From positions 550,111 through 614,110 of the forward strand of contig JANEZZ010000401.1 in the NCBI GenBank assembly GCA_026122225.1: DNA of 64,000 bases. Reading direction: 5' to 3'. The notes beneath the pieces are model-generated. The model saw only the letters and a program-made list of their open reading frames with translations, was not told the origin of the DNA and made no database searches. Made by a program: the position numbers and the translations under genes. This document shows positions 12,201-27,200 of this stretch, one piece after another. Source of the DNA: Heloderma charlesbogerti. Lineage: Eukaryota; Chordata; Lepidosauria; Squamata; Helodermatidae. Each line of letters starts with the position of its first letter. Within the stretch, counting starts at the first letter, position 1.

Positions 12201-15200
12201 TGAATGCAGTGGTTAAGGCATCAGGCAAGGACTAAGGAGACCAGGATTCAAATCTCCTCTCAGCCTTGAAGCTAACTGGGTGACTGTGGGCCAATCCCTC
12301 TCTGAGTCTAACCTAACCACACTGGATTGCTGTGAGGATAAAAGCGGGGGAAGAGAACCATGTGCAACGCACTGAGTTGCTTAGAAGAAAGGTGATATAT
12401 AGCTCTAACAATAAATAAATAAATAAGAGGGAAGTATTGTACAAATAATTGCGTGTGTGTGTTGTGTATAAGGTTGGTGGCCCAAGACACAGAGCCTTTT
12501 CAGTGGTGGCCCCACACTTCTGGATCTCCCTTGTTCATTTGTTCTTGGCCCCTTTAGTACAGGCCTTTGGGAGGGCCTTGAAAACTTATCTGTTCACTGA
12601 TGCATTTCTTTAGAGCAGAGCTGAGCAACCTGGTGCCTCACAGACGTTTTGGATTAACATTCCCATCAGAGCCAGTGTGGTGTAGTGGCAAGAGTGTTGG
12701 ACTAGGAGCTGGGAGATCCGGGTTCTAGTCCCCACTCGGCCATGGAAGCTCACTGGGTGACTTTGGGCCAGTCACAGACTCTCAGCCCAACCCACCTCAC
12801 AGGGTTGTTGTTGTGAGGATAAAATGGAGAGGAGGAGGATAATGTAAGCCGCCTTGGGTTCCTTGCAAGGGAAAAGTGGCGGGGTATAAATGCAACAAAT
12901 AAATAAATAAATAAATAATCGATGACCACTGGCCATGCTGACCAGGGCTTATGAGAGCTGTAGTCCAAAACGTTTGGAGGGGACCGACTTCTGCCTTAGA
13001 GAACCGATGGCTGTGATCTAAACCGCATGATCTAAAGCGGTTTTCTCGTATCATACTATTTTTTTATTCATTTTGCGTACTTCCCTTTGTGAGGGCTTGG
13101 TCCTAAAAAGCACCTTATAAATACTTGAACTAGAGAAGTAAATAATGAATGAGAATTGAGTGTGCTCAGCGTTCAGCAGAATGCTGACTGACTGTCAGCA
13201 GAAAACAATAGAAAACCCGGGGCTGTGGGGAGGGAAAAAGAAATCAATGCCAGGCTGCAACATTTTAGTGCCGCTCCCACTTGTACTCCCTATTGTAGCT
13301 GTTTATCAGCAGCATCAATTCACAACAACAATTTATTTATGTATCTAGAGCCATCTGTATCAGCCTATATCATCCCCAGCCAGCATGGAAAGCCCTGCGT
13401 GGAAAGCAAAGAGGCATCATCAGCCTAGCTGTGCCAGGAGGTCTCAGGTGTGGGCCTCACCTTTCCCCCACCTGTAAGCAGCTTTGGGGAGTTACTCTTA
13501 GGATTCTGATAAGCTTTAGTGAGCTAGTTTGATATATCAAAGTCTTCTGTGGGCAGGATAAGGGTTATTTTTAAAGATATGGGAGCAGTGGCGGTGCCAC
13601 CTCTGAGGAAAATTGGCAAAAGGAGGTCTTGTAGCCTGTCCCGCAGGATGCTGGTGCAAGTGTTTGTCACAGCCATCTGGAGAGTACGAGGTTGGGAAAA
13701 TCTGATCTATGTACATGGTGCTTTACAAAGAATGGGTCTGACAGGTCCTCACCCCAAAAGATTTACAAGTGAAAAGCCATGGAAATAAGAGAAAGCAAGG
13801 GGGGGAGCTAAAGGGGGAGAGCAAAGAGGGGAAGAACACGCCCTTACTGAAATTACATGCATTTTGGCTTAGTTAAGGCATAGGGAATGGGATGGTGATT
13901 CAAAAGCTTCCTGAAAAAGGTGGGTTTTGAGGGACAACTTGATGGGAATTACGGAAGTGGTCACATGGGAGGGTTCTGGGAGGGTGTTCCAGAACCCAGC
14001 AGCAAGACAGAATGGGTGGGGTTGTTTCAGGGAGGAGGACACCTTGGACGACTGAGGGTGGTAAAGCTGGATGACTGAACTTCTCACGAAGGGATATGAC
14101 AGGGTAGAAGAATGGGTGGTTGGTAAGGGTGCGCAAGGCCATGGAGAGTGTTGAAGGTAAGGACTAGAAGCTTGCTCAGGATCTGGGAGTGGACAAGAAG
14201 CCAGTGTATGGATTTAAGGAGGGGTGTCACAAGGCCAGAGCGATGACAGAGGTATTTACTGGTATTACTAAATGAAGCATCTTGTGGCACTTTAAAGATT
14301 CACAGATTAATTGCAGCTAACACGGCGACTCCTCTAAATATTATTAAAATTATGTTTTAATCTGCTTTTCTCTAAAAGAGGGGTAAGAGAAGAGCCACAT
14401 GCAGCCTGCCAAGTGGCCCGTCAGACCCCCTGCATCTGCCATGGCACTGCCTGGGGTCCCCCATGCTACTAAGAGAAACCTGAGACTGAAGATAAGGAAG
14501 GAATTTCCTTGCTAGTGCTAGCACGTGTGAGTAGCCCTCTGGCACCACCCAATGCAGCTCTTAGGGCCAAAAAGGTAAATGGGTATGATCAAAAACAAAG
14601 ATGGCAAGGACCTAACAGAAGCAGAAAAGATCAAGAAAGGTGGCAAGAATATACGGAAGATCTGTATAGGAAGGATAATAATACTGGGGATAGATTTGAT
14701 GGTGTGGTCTGTGAGCTAGAGAGAGATATCCTGAACAGTGAGGTTGAATGGGCCTTAAGAAGCATTGCTAATAACAAGGCAGCAGGAGATGACGGTATCC
14801 CAGCTGAACTGTTTAAAATCTTGCAAGATGATGCTGTCAAGGTGATGCATGCCATATGCCAGCAAATTTGGAAAACACAAGAATGGCCACCAGATTGGAA
14901 AAAATCAACCTATATCCCCATACCAAAAAAGGGAAACACCAAAGAATGTTCAAACTATCGAACAGTGGCACTTATTTCACATGCCAGTAAGGTAATGCTC
15001 AAGATCTTGCAAGGTAGACTCCAGCAATTCATGGAACGAGAACTGCCAGATGTACAAGCTGGGTTTAGAAAAGGCAGAGGAACTAGAGACCAAATTGCCA
15101 ATATCCGCTGGGTAATGGAGAAAGCCTGGGAGTTTCAGAAAAACATCTATTTCTGTTTTACTGACTATTCTAAAGCCTTTGACTGTGTGGATCATCACAA

Positions 15201-18200
15201 ATTGTGGCAAGTTCTTGGTGGGATGGGGATACCAAGTCATCTTGTCTGCCTCCTGAGGAATCTGTATAACGACCAAGTAGCAACAGTAAGACAGACCACG
15301 GAACAACGGACTGGTTTAAGATGGGGAAAGGAGTATGGCAGGGTTGTATACTCTCACCATACCTATTCAACCTGTACGCAGAACACATCATGAGACGGGC
15401 TGGGCTTGATGAAGCCAAGGCTGGAGTTAAAATCGCTAGAAGAAACATTAACAATCTCAGATATGCAGACGATACCACTTTGATGGCTGAAAGCGAGGAG
15501 GAGCTGAGGAACCTCATGACGAAGGTGAAAGAAGAAAGTGCAAAAGCTGGGTTGCAGTTAAACCTCAAAAAAACCAAGATTATGGCAACCAGCTTGATTG
15601 AGAACTGGCAAATAGAGGGAGAAAACGTGGAGGCAGTTTGTCTTTCTAGGTGCCAAGATTACTGCAGACGCTGACTGCAGCCAGGAAGTCAGAAGACGTT
15701 TACTTCTTGGGAGGACAGCAATGACAAATCTTGATAAAATAGCTAAGAGCAGAGACATCACACTGACAACAAAGGTCCGCATAGTTCAAGCAATGGTATT
15801 CCCCGTAGTAACCCATGGCTGCGAGAGCTGGACCATAAGGAAGGCTGAGCGAAGGAAGATAGATGCTTTTGAACTGTGGTGCTGGAGGAAAATTCTGAGA
15901 GTGCCTTGGACTGCAAGAAGATCACACCAGACCACGCTCCAGGAAATAAAGCCAGACTGCTCACTTGAGGGAAGGATATTAAAGGCCAAACTGAAGTACT
16001 TTGGCCACATAATGAGAAGACAGGATACCCTGGAGAAGACGCTGATGCTAGGGAAAGTGGAAGATCAAAGGAAGAGGGGCCAACCAAGGGCAAGATGGAT
16101 GGATGATATTCTGGAGGTGACGGACTCGACCTTGGGGGAGCTGGGGCTGGCGACGGCCGACGGGAAGCTCTGGCGTGGGCTGGTCCATGAAGTCACGAAG
16201 AGTCGGAAGCGACTGAATGAATAAACAACAACATACAACCCCTGCTCTAAAACAGAAACCTAGATCCTACAGAGCTTAGAAATGAGTATATACCAGAGAT
16301 GCTCTTTTAGCCAGGTAAAAACCAGCGTGCATGTGTGTGCGTATATATTTTAAACTACCCAGTGGGAAAACTCCTAACCTCCAAGAAGCTGATTTGAGGC
16401 TTTAAAAAAATCAATTTCATTAACACACAATTAACCACTTGATGCTTCTCTGGGAGAATCGATAATTGTCTCTGTCAGATCCTTTGGAAGATCTGGGACA
16501 CAACAAGGAAGAGGGTGTTTTCTGCTGTGGCACCTCAGCTGTGGAATGAGCTCCCTAGAGAGGTTTGCCTGGCACCTATGTTGTGTTCCTTTTGGTGCCA
16601 GGCAAACCTTTTTATTTTCCAAGCATTTTAGCACTCTAGTCTTTTAGCTCTGCAGTTTTAAATCGGTATTTTTAAATCTCTGCATTGCTGCTAAGTTTTA
16701 TTCTGGTCGTACTTTTATATTGTAATTTTAAGCTTTCGTATTTCATACTGTTTTATTTTGTGGTTTTAATTTTTGTGAACCGCCCAGACAACTTCAGCTA
16801 TTGGGTGGTATAGAAATGTATTTATTTATTTCATTTATATCCTGCCTTTTTTCCTCTTGCAAGGAACCCAAGGAGGCCTACATTACCCTCCTCTTCCCCC
16901 CTTTCTATCCTCACAACAACCCTGTGAGGCAGGTTGGGCTGAGAGTCAGAGACTGGCCCAAAGTCACCAAGTGAGCTTCCATGGCCGAGTGGGGACTAGA
17001 ACCCCGATCTCCCGACTCCCGGTCCAACACTCTAGCCACTACACCACACTAGAAATGAAATAAACTAATAAACAAGGGCTGCTGATGTGGCAGGGGTGGC
17101 TGGGTGGGCTTTCCTGCTGCTACACCTGTTGGGTCCACCTTGTGAGTGGACACCTCTTTCCATATGTGGACAGATAGCCCCTCACTAGGTCAGGCTGTTT
17201 GGAGTCTATTAACTTTTCTGCCCTAGAGGACATGCCCGGCTTGATGCATGGATGAATGCAGTGATGCTGACCTGTTGGGAAGGCTGTTGAGGAAGGAGGA
17301 GGCTCCAATTCATACCTGTAAAGGTTCCACACTATTACGAGGCTGTCCTTGGCCCCCGAGAGGAAGTGGCTGCTGTCATCTGTGAAGGCAAGGCAGGAGA
17401 GGTCCTGATAGTGTCGGTTCAGGATGGCAAGCAGGTTTCCGCTAGACACCTGTGGCCAACAGTTGGAGAGAAGTAAAGGAAGAGAAGAAATTAAGTACTC
17501 AAGATGCTCTGGAACATCCCCTGCAATCACACGGGCTCCATTGCACCAAGACTGAGTAGTAACCAAAGTATAAAGAGAACAAATCCAAACTCTCAATAAT
17601 TAATACAAAGAAAGCTCACAAGCCACTGTGGACCAACCAAACATCACAGGGTCCTAGCATCGTAGAGTCAGAAGAGACCTTGGGGGTCATCTAGTCCAAC
17701 TCAATGTGGGATGCAAGTAAGGAAGCCCTGATAGACATCCGTTGTGGACAAGGTTTTGAGCTTTCCAGAACACCTCTTCCCTCCACTCCTCTTCCCTTGT
17801 GTGTGTCTTGCCTCTTTCATTTGTAAGCCTGATGGCAGGGCCTCTCTCTCTCTCTCTTTAACTGATGTGAGCAGCTTTGGGAGACAATAATTGTATGAAA
17901 AGTAGGATAAAAACGCAGCAAATGAATAAATGACCTCCAAGCTGTCTTCTGGGTCTAAAAAGCTGTGCTTCTAAATGGCTGTTGGTCCTAGCCACGTTGA
18001 GAGGAGAAGGGAGAGTGGGGTGGTGCTTGCTGTCTCTCCTTTCCTTCTGATGACAAGCCAGATGGAAGGGCTGTGGATGGAGGCAAGTCTGGGTGGGAGG
18101 AGCCCAATGATAGATGGTCCTGGCCAGGCTGATGGAGGGAAGGTCATGCTATCTTGCCTTTCCTTCAGATGCAACCAGGTGGAATGGGTGCTGACACTTG

Positions 18201-21200
18201 TGGGAGGGACGAGCCAAGCAGCATCTTGATTTGGTCAGGCAAACAGAGGAGGCTTGGCTATCTCACCTGTCCCTCCGATGCAGCTAGGTGGAATGGCTGC
18301 TGATGGAGGCAGTTCTGGGAATGGCTAAAGAACTGACATGTTCACAGGCAGCATGCCACTGATCACCAGTTGCTGGAGAGTAATCACGAGAGAGGGGTAT
18401 TGCTTTTGAGCAGGTTGGATGTGAGAAGAACATCAGAAGACCCCTGCTAGATCAGAACAAAGGCCTCTGTACGTCCAGCATTTTGTTCATAGAGTGGCCA
18501 ACAAGATACCCCAAACGGGAAGCCCACAAGCTGGACAGGAGTGTAACAGTACCCTCCCACTCATGTTCCCCAGGAACTGGTGTACACAGACATAGTGCCT
18601 TTGATACAGGAGCATACAGTGATCAGGACTAATCGCCATTGATAGCATTATCTTCCATGAAATTGTCCAATCCTCTTTTGAAGCCCTCCACATGGGTGGC
18701 CATCACTACATCTTGTTGTGGTGAATTCCACAGTTTAACTCTGCACTGTGCGAAGAAGTCCTTCCTTTTGTCTTTCCTGAATCTCCCAACCTTCAGCTAA
18801 CATTATGGGAGAGGCCGAATAAGCTCTATCCACTTTCTCCACAACATGCATTGTGTTATGTGGGCTCTGCTCTTAGCTGCAGAGTCAGTTTCAGAAAGTG
18901 GTATGGATGTACACATTCTGCTTGACCCCACAGTATTTGTGTTCTGAGGTCCCACAAGGCCCACCTTATCCCCCACCCCATGCCCCTTCCTCATGGATAT
19001 GAAGCTGCTGAGGTCATCGAGGATTTGGAGTAAGGTGCCAAATCTTTTATTAGCAGCAGCAGCAACAATATATTTGGCTTCTGCTGGAAATAAGACAGCT
19101 GGACTACATGGACGTTTGCAATGATCCAGCAGGGCACCTCCTACATTCTTAACTATGGGTTCGTACAAAGTATGAACTGACAAAACCAGAGCTACCATCC
19201 TAGCTCCTACTACAGAGTCTCCTACACCACAGAAAAGAGAAGCACTCTGCAGAATGGAAACGAAAGCAGACAAGCAGTTCTAACCCATGGTTTAAGCCAT
19301 GGTTTTACATAAGCCACTCCGAGAGTCTTTTCAGCTGAAGAACAGGGTAAAAATGCTTTAACAAAACAAATAGATTGCTTATTGCATATCTGGCAGCTCA
19401 AGCCCTGGTTTGGGTTGTAAATTATGACAGAGAAAACCACGGTTTGGCACAACAATGTCTGAAGTGAATCCATGGCCCCAAATATATCAGCAGCCATTCC
19501 AGAAGACTATACTCAAGCAGAGGAGAGGGGGAAGGAGAGCCATCCACCAGACCTGCTGAAAGACTGCTTATTTTTTTTTCTTCCACCTCATCTCTTTTTC
19601 CTTGCGTGTCGTGACTTTTCAGATTGTAAGCCTGAGAACAGGGACTGTCTTGTTTTACTGATTATATCTAAGCTGCTCTGGAAGTCTTTCTGGGAGAGGA
19701 ATAGGATGAAAATATTTTAAATAAATAAATAAAACAAATAAATAAATACATGTGAGGTGGTAAAAAAAAAAGAAAAAAGGATTTGGGTTCATAGTAATCA
19801 TAAAAACACCTCCAGGAGAGAACAACCATTACTGCCCTCACAACTGGAGCCCACACATCCCCCTTTTGCCAAGAGCGTAGATGTATTTGAAGATGCCATG
19901 AGGAAAGTCAAAGATGGATCTTAAATTATGTTTGAAGCACAGTCAAAGTGGTTGTAAACAAGCAAAAACATGTTTGCTCTCTTTTCCTTGGGACATAAAC
20001 AAGAGAGCAGCTTCTGGATGGAAGCATGCACTTCACTCATTAACCCTGGGTGAAAAGGTTGCCAGAAGCAAAAGGCCTGGCTGGTTTGTGCAGCAGCCAT
20101 GAACCAAAAAAAGAGAGAAAGCAGCACCAGCAGTTCTGAGAGGCTCTGCTTTCGGATTATTCATCCTTCTCTTCCCCACCCTGCTTCAGCGTGCAGGGTG
20201 GGTGTGGTGGGTGGGACAACCCTTAGAAAGCAGGCTGTGAATGAAGGAAGAAAAGGAACCTGCAGCTAAGTGGAGAATAACACTGAAGGATATCATTTTG
20301 GATGCACAATGTTGGAGGAGATCAGATGATTTATCCACCTTGCCCAGTATTGTCTACTCTGACTGGCAGCCCTCTCCAGAAGAAAGGGGTATCTCACACC
20401 ACCTTCTACCTGATCCTTTAAATGGCAATACTAGGAACAGAACCCGGGAGACTTTCTGCATGCAAAACATTAGTTTTGTACTTTCTTCTCAGTAAGGAGG
20501 ATCCAGAAACAAGATGTGGATGTAAACAAAACTTCACTTTATTTCTAAACCCTAAATTTCTATCTATCTTTTCCCTCACATCCTCCTTCCTCCCCTTTCT
20601 CTCTCCTCCCTCTTTCCTTCTCCCTCCTCCTGGGACCCTCTAGGGACAAACATCAAAACACTCAAAACAAGGAAGTACACACAGCAATTACAATACAACA
20701 ATTAGTTCTGTTGCTTAGCCTGTGTGCAGGGACAGAGCTCCAGGGAATTAGTCAGGGTCAGTAATAAAGGCAAATCCACAAGCAGTCTGGAGTCCAAACA
20801 CAGGGAGTTCCAGAGAAGAGCTAGGTGATGAGGGAAATACAAGGCCAGAGTCTGGGAGGTGGTACATAGACGCTGTTCCAGCATGCTGTGCCTAAAACTG
20901 AAGGCTTTTTTTTTTTAATCCTGAGCATTCAGAGCCCGAGAAAGAGCACTCGCAGGCCATCGGCACCAGCTGAGGAATCATCTACTCATGAGGAGAGCCT
21001 TGATCACCAGTAAGTATGCCTCTACTCATGAGGAATCCTTATGCCTCCGGTGGGCGTTTCTGCATCTGGCAGCCAGGTGCGCCTGCACCCTTAGTCACCT
21101 GCACTCCTTGGGGCTAGGACGTGGCGGCCCCTGAGTCTCAGAGGGGAGTAAGCATGTCTTGAGAAGGAGCGTTGACGGCCATCTCCCCCGAGGACCCAGA

Positions 21201-24200
21201 ATCCCTCTGCTCGCCCTCTGATCTGCATGAGGTCCCCTGTCATGGGCACCTCCTCCACGATGTGTGGCTCAGGAGAAATCCAAGTCACCCTCCATAAGGG
21301 GCATGACATCACTGAGCTATGGTCAGGGCTCAACGAATTGTGGCTTAGCTTAGTAGCCAATGATGATGTCTACTAGCCAGCAGGAATATACTAAAAGTGT
21401 ATATTTTTGCTTGGTGGAAAAGCACCATGCCTTTCCACCAAGCAAGTGCAGCTTTATCCCTTTCACTCTGTCTCCGACCCACACACAGACACAAACAGAC
21501 AGCCCAGCACGAAAGAGAAGGGCTTGCAGGTTTGGTGGCCCTCCCCATCACTCCCTGCACTTCTCTTTTTGCAAATTAAGCACTGCCCACAACTCCCTGG
21601 TGCCTTGCTGCCACTGGAGTCTTCTTCAGAGGAGGATCCAGAATGGTCAGAACCAGTTGGCCCCTCAGGAGACCCTGGCACTAGCCAAGATGGTCTGGGA
21701 CCCTCAGGAGTGATGCCTTTGAATCTACCTTCTAGAGAGGCAAAGAGCTCAGCTTCTGAGGCAGAGGGAGATACTGGGCCCCCAAGAACACTGGCGCCTT
21801 AAGATCCAAGATAGGATGGCGGCCAGGTGAAGGAGTGCTGGCTTACTGAAGAGGACTACTCATGAGTTGGGCTCTCCTCATGAGGATGACATCAGACAAG
21901 CCTCTAATGGGATGCAGCTGAGCGCTGGGTGGGGCTCTAGTAGCTCTATCTTTATCAGCCCTCACTGGCAACTTGAGAGCTGCTGGAAACAATGCCTCTG
22001 CCAGCGCCTGTTCTCTTGCCCTGTAATAGATGCTTCCTGTAATAGATGCTTCGTGCTACTGACCTTTGAACTGTTCCTTGACCCTGCTTCTGGAAAGCAT
22101 AACATATCTGACTGCCTAACTGTGTTTTGACCTCTCTCTGCTCTCTCACCTGCTCCTGCTGTAGCCTGACCCCACCTATCTAACCGTTCTTGCCTGTGCT
22201 CTGAACTTGCCTGCTACCTCGACCACTCCTGCCTTAGCCTGAACCTGACTGGACTGAAGCCTGTGTGCTGGACCATTTGCTTGCTAAACTGATTACTCTG
22301 TGGTATACCTCACTGACCCCTTCATGGATCACTGCCTTGTTGTGGCGAAGGGGCTTGCGTAACTCAGTGAAGCCATAAGCTATGCCGTGCAGGGCCACCC
22401 AAGACGGACAGGTCATGGCAGAGTTCTGACAAAATGTGGTCCACTGGAGAAGGAAATGGCAACCCACTCCAGTATTCTTGCCAAGAAAACCCCATGGAAC
22501 GTATCACAAGGCTAAAAGAGATGACGCCGGAAGATGAGCCCCTCAGGTCGGAAGGTGTCCAATATACTACTGGGGAAGAGCAGAGGGTATTTCCAAGTAG
22601 CGCCAGAAAGAGTGAAGCGGCTGGGCCAAACCCGAAAGGACACTCAGCTGTGGATGTGTCTGGTGGTGAAAAGAAAATCTGATGCTGTAAAGAACAGTAT
22701 TGTTTAGGAACCTGGAATGTCAGATCAATGAATCAAGGTAAGCTGGAGGTGGTCAAACATGAGATGGCAAGATTGAACATCGACATCTTGGGAATCAGAG
22801 AACTACAATGGACAGGCATGGGCGAATTTAATTCAGGTGACCATCATATCTACTACTGTGGGCAAGAATCCCTTAGAAGAAATGGAGTAGCACTCATAGT
22901 CAACAAAAGGGTGGGAAAAGCAGTACTGGGGTACAATCTCAAAAACGATAGAATGATCTCAGTACGAATCCAGGGCAAACCATTCAGCATCACAGTAATT
23001 CAAGTCTATGCCCCAACCACTGATGCCGAGGAAGCTGAGGTTGATCGGTTCTATGAAGACCTACAACACCTTCTAGAATTAAACCAAAAAAAGATGTCCT
23101 CTTCATCATAGGGGATTGGAATGCTAAAGTAGGAAGTCAAGAAATAACTGGGATAACAGGCAGGCATGGCCTTGGTGTACAAAATGAAGCAGGACAAAAG
23201 CTAATAGAGTTTTGCCAAGAGAACACGCTGATCGTAGCAAACACTCTTTTCCAACAGCATAAGAGACAACTCTACACATGGACATCACCAGATGGTCAAT
23301 ATCGAAATCAGATTGATTATGTCCTTTGCAGTCAAAGATGGAGAAGCTCTATACAGTCAGTAAAAACAAGACCTGGAGCTGACTGTGGCTCAGATCATAG
23401 AATCATAGAATAGTAGGGTTGGAAGGGGCCTACAAGGCCATCGAGTCCAACCCCCTGCTCAATGCAGGAATCCAAGTCAGAGCATCCCTGACAAATGGCT
23501 GTCCAGCCTTGTCTTGAAGGCCTCCAGTGTGGGAGAGCCCACCACCTCCCCAGGTAATTGGTTCCATTGTCGTATTGCTCTTACAGTCAGGACGTTTTTC
23601 CTGATGTTCAGCCGGAATCTGGCTTCCTGTAACTTGAGCCCATTATTCCGTGTCCTGCACTCTGGGATGATCAAGAAGAGATCCCGGCCTTCTTCTCTGT
23701 GACAACCTTTCAAGTACTTGAAGAGCACTATCATATCTCCCCTCAGTCTTCTCTTCTCAAGGCTAAACATGCCCAGTTCTTTCAGTCTCTCTTCATAGGG
23801 CTTTGTTTCCAGTCCCCTGATCATCTTTGTTGCCCCCCTCTGAACCCTCTCCAGTTTGTCTGCATCCTTCTTAAAGTGTGGTGCCCAGAACTGGACACAG
23901 TACTCCAGGTGAGGCCTAACCAGTGCTGAGTAGAGGGGAACTAGTACTTCCTGGGATTTGGAAGCGATGCTTCTATGAATGCAGCCCAAAATAGCATTTG
24001 CCTTTTTTGCAGCCACATCACATTGTTGGCTCATATTCAGCTTGTGATCGACAACAATTCCAAGATCCTTCTCGCTTGTAGTGTGGTTGAGCCACGTATC
24101 CCCCATCTTGTAACTGTGCATTTGGTTTCTTTTTCCTAGGTGCAGAACTTGGCATTTGTCCCTATTAAATGTCATTCTGTTGTTTTCTGCCCAGCGCTCC

Positions 24201-27200
24201 AGTCTATCCAGATCACTTTGAATTTTGTTTCTGTCTTCCAAAGTATTAGCTATCCCTCCCAATTTTGTGTCATCTGCAAATCTGATCAGCATTCCCTGCA
24301 CCTCCTCCTCCAAGTCATTCATAAAAATGTTGAAGAGCACTGGGCCCAGGACTGAGCCCTGCGGTACCCCACTCGTTACCTCTCCCCAGCTTGAGAAGGT
24401 CCCATTGATAAGCACTCTTTGAGTCCGATTCTGTAGCCAACTGTGGATCCACTGGATCGTTGTTTCATCTAGCCCACTTTGAGCTAGTTTGCTCATCAGG
24501 ATATCATGGGGCACTTTGTTGAAAGCTTTGCTGAAGTCGAGGTATATGATGTCTACAGCATTCCCACGGTCTACAAGGGAGGTGACTTGATCAAAAAATA
24601 AGATCAGATTTGTCTGGCAGGACTTGTTTTTGACAAATCCATGTTGGCTTCGAGGAATCACGGCATTGTTGTCAAGGTGCTTCCAGATGGATTGCTTTAT
24701 CATCTGCTCCAGAATTTTCCCAGGGACTGATGTGAGACTGACTGGTCTGTAGTTCCCAGGTTCCTCCTTTTTACCCTTTTTGAAGATAGGGACAACGTTA
24801 GCCCTCCTCCAGTCATCTGGCACTTCCCCCGTCCTCCATGATTTCTCAAAGAGAATAGACAGTGGTTCTGAGAGTTCTTCTGCCAGTTCCTTTATGACTC
24901 TAGGATGCAGTTCATCTGGCCCTGGAGATTTGAACTCATTCAAAGTCATTAGGTGTTCCTTGACCATATGCCTGTCGACTCAAGCTGCAATCCTGCCCCT
25001 TCAGCCTGTACTTTGCCTTTGCCAGGGGGGTCATAGACCCTCTTTTGGGAGAAGACTGAGCCAAAGTAGGAATTGAGCACCTCTGCCTTTTCTTTGTCAT
25101 CTGTTATCATTTTGCCATCCCTATTTAATAGCTGAACCACCATTTCTTTCCTCTGCCTTTTACTATGCGCGTAGCTGAAGAAAGCCTTTTTGTTGTTTTT
25201 AACATCCCTTGCTAACCTCAGCTCATTCTCAGCTTTAGCCTTCCTGACGCCACCCCTGCAATTCTGTGCTATCTGCCTGTACTCTTCCTTTGTTACTTGG
25301 TCTTCTTTCCACCTCCTATATGTGTCCTTTTTTGTTTTCAGGTCATCCCCAAGCTTTTTGTGAAGCCACATTGGCTTCTTCTGTTGTCTTCCACCTTTTC
25401 TTCTTGTTGGAATTGCTTGTGATTGTGCCTTGAGAATTTCCGTTTTTAAAAGCTCCCACCCATCTTGGACTCCTTTTCTCGCTAGCATCGCTTGCCATGG
25501 GACCTTACTGATCATTGTTCTGAGTTTATGAAAATCAGCTTTCCTAAAATCCAGGGTACGCGTTTGACTACAATCGGCTTTTGCTTCCCTTAGAACCAAG
25601 AACTCAAGTACAACATGGTCGCTTTTCCCCAGAGTTCCTGTAACTGCTACTTTATCCACTAAGTCATCTCTGTTGGTTAGGATCAAGTCAAGGATAGCTG
25701 ATCCTCTAGTTCCTTCCTCTACTTTCTGTAGGAGGAAGTTACTGGCCACACAAGTCAGGAATTTCCTGGAGGGGCCATGTTTTGCAGAATTTGTCTCCCA
25801 ACAAATATCGGGGAAATTGAAGTCCCCCATTACTACTACATCATGCTTCCTTAAAACATTGGCTATTTGCTTTTCAAAAGTTTCATCCTTGTCTTCTCCT
25901 TGATCGGGTGGCCGGTAATAGACTCCGACCACCAGGTTCCTTTTATTCTTTGCTCCATTTATTTCAACCCAGATGCTCTCAATGGGGCTACCAAGATCAT
26001 GAGCTTCCTGTTGCAAAATTTCGGCTTAAATTGAAGAACGTAGGGAAAACCACTAAACCATTCAGGTATGACCTAAATCATATCCCTTATGAATATACAG
26101 TGGAGGTGAGCAATAGATTTCACGGATTAGACCTGATAGACAGAGTGCCTGAGGAACTATGGACAGAGGTCCGTAACATTGGTCAGGAGGCAGCAACTCA
26201 ATCCATCCCAAACAAAAAGAAATGCAAGAAAGCCAAGTGGCTGTCTGATGAGGCTTTACAAGTAGCTGAGGAAAGAAGGGAAGCGAAAAGCAAGGGAGAA
26301 AGGGGAAGATATATCCAACTGAATGCAGAGTTCCAGAGAATAGCTAGGAGAGACAAGAAGGCTTTCTTAAATGAACAATGCAAAGAAATCGAGGAAAACA
26401 ACAGAATGGGAAAGACTAGAGATCTCTTCAAGAAAATCAGATCTCAAGGGAACGTTTTGTGCAAAGACGGGCATGATAAAGGACAAAGAAGGCAGGGACC
26501 TAACAGAAGCCGATGAGATTAAGAAGAGGTGGCAAGAATACACAGAAGAACTATACAGGAAAGATCTGAATGTCCCTGATAGCCATGACAGTGCAGTCAC
26601 TGAACTTGAGCCGGGCATCCTAGAGAGTGAAGTGGGCCTTAGGAAGCATTACTAACAACAAAGCTAGCGGAGATGACAGTATTCCAGCTGAGCTATTTAA
26701 AATCCTAAAAGATGATGCTGTTAAAGTACTGCATTCAATATGCCAACAAATTTGGAACACTCAACAATGGCCGCAAGACTGGAAAAGGTCAGTTTACATT
26801 CCAATTCCAAAGAAGGGCAATGCCAAAGAGTGTTCAAACTACCGCACAATTGCGCTCATTTCACATGCCAGCAAGGTGATGCTCCAAATCCTACAAGCTA
26901 GGCTTCAGCAGTATGCGAACCGAGAACTACCGGAAGTACAAGCTGGGTTTCGAAGAGGCAGAGGAACTAGAGATCAAATCGCCAACATTCGCTGCATCAT
27001 GGAGAAAGCAAGAGAATTCCAGAAAAACGTCTATTTCTGCTTCATTGACTACGCTAAAGCCTTTGATTGTGTGGATCACAACAAACTGTGGCAAATTCTG
27101 AAAGTGATGGGAGTACCAGACCACCTTACCTGTCTCCTGAGAAACCTGTACGAGGGTCAAGAAGCAACAGTAAGAACCAGACATGGAACAACCGATTGGT

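Noticed and set aside
25908..26516. 202-codon plus-strand ORF
   Set aside because: Its first part is antisense CR1 and its second part BovB; it crosses the CR1 insertion edge and is not a gene.
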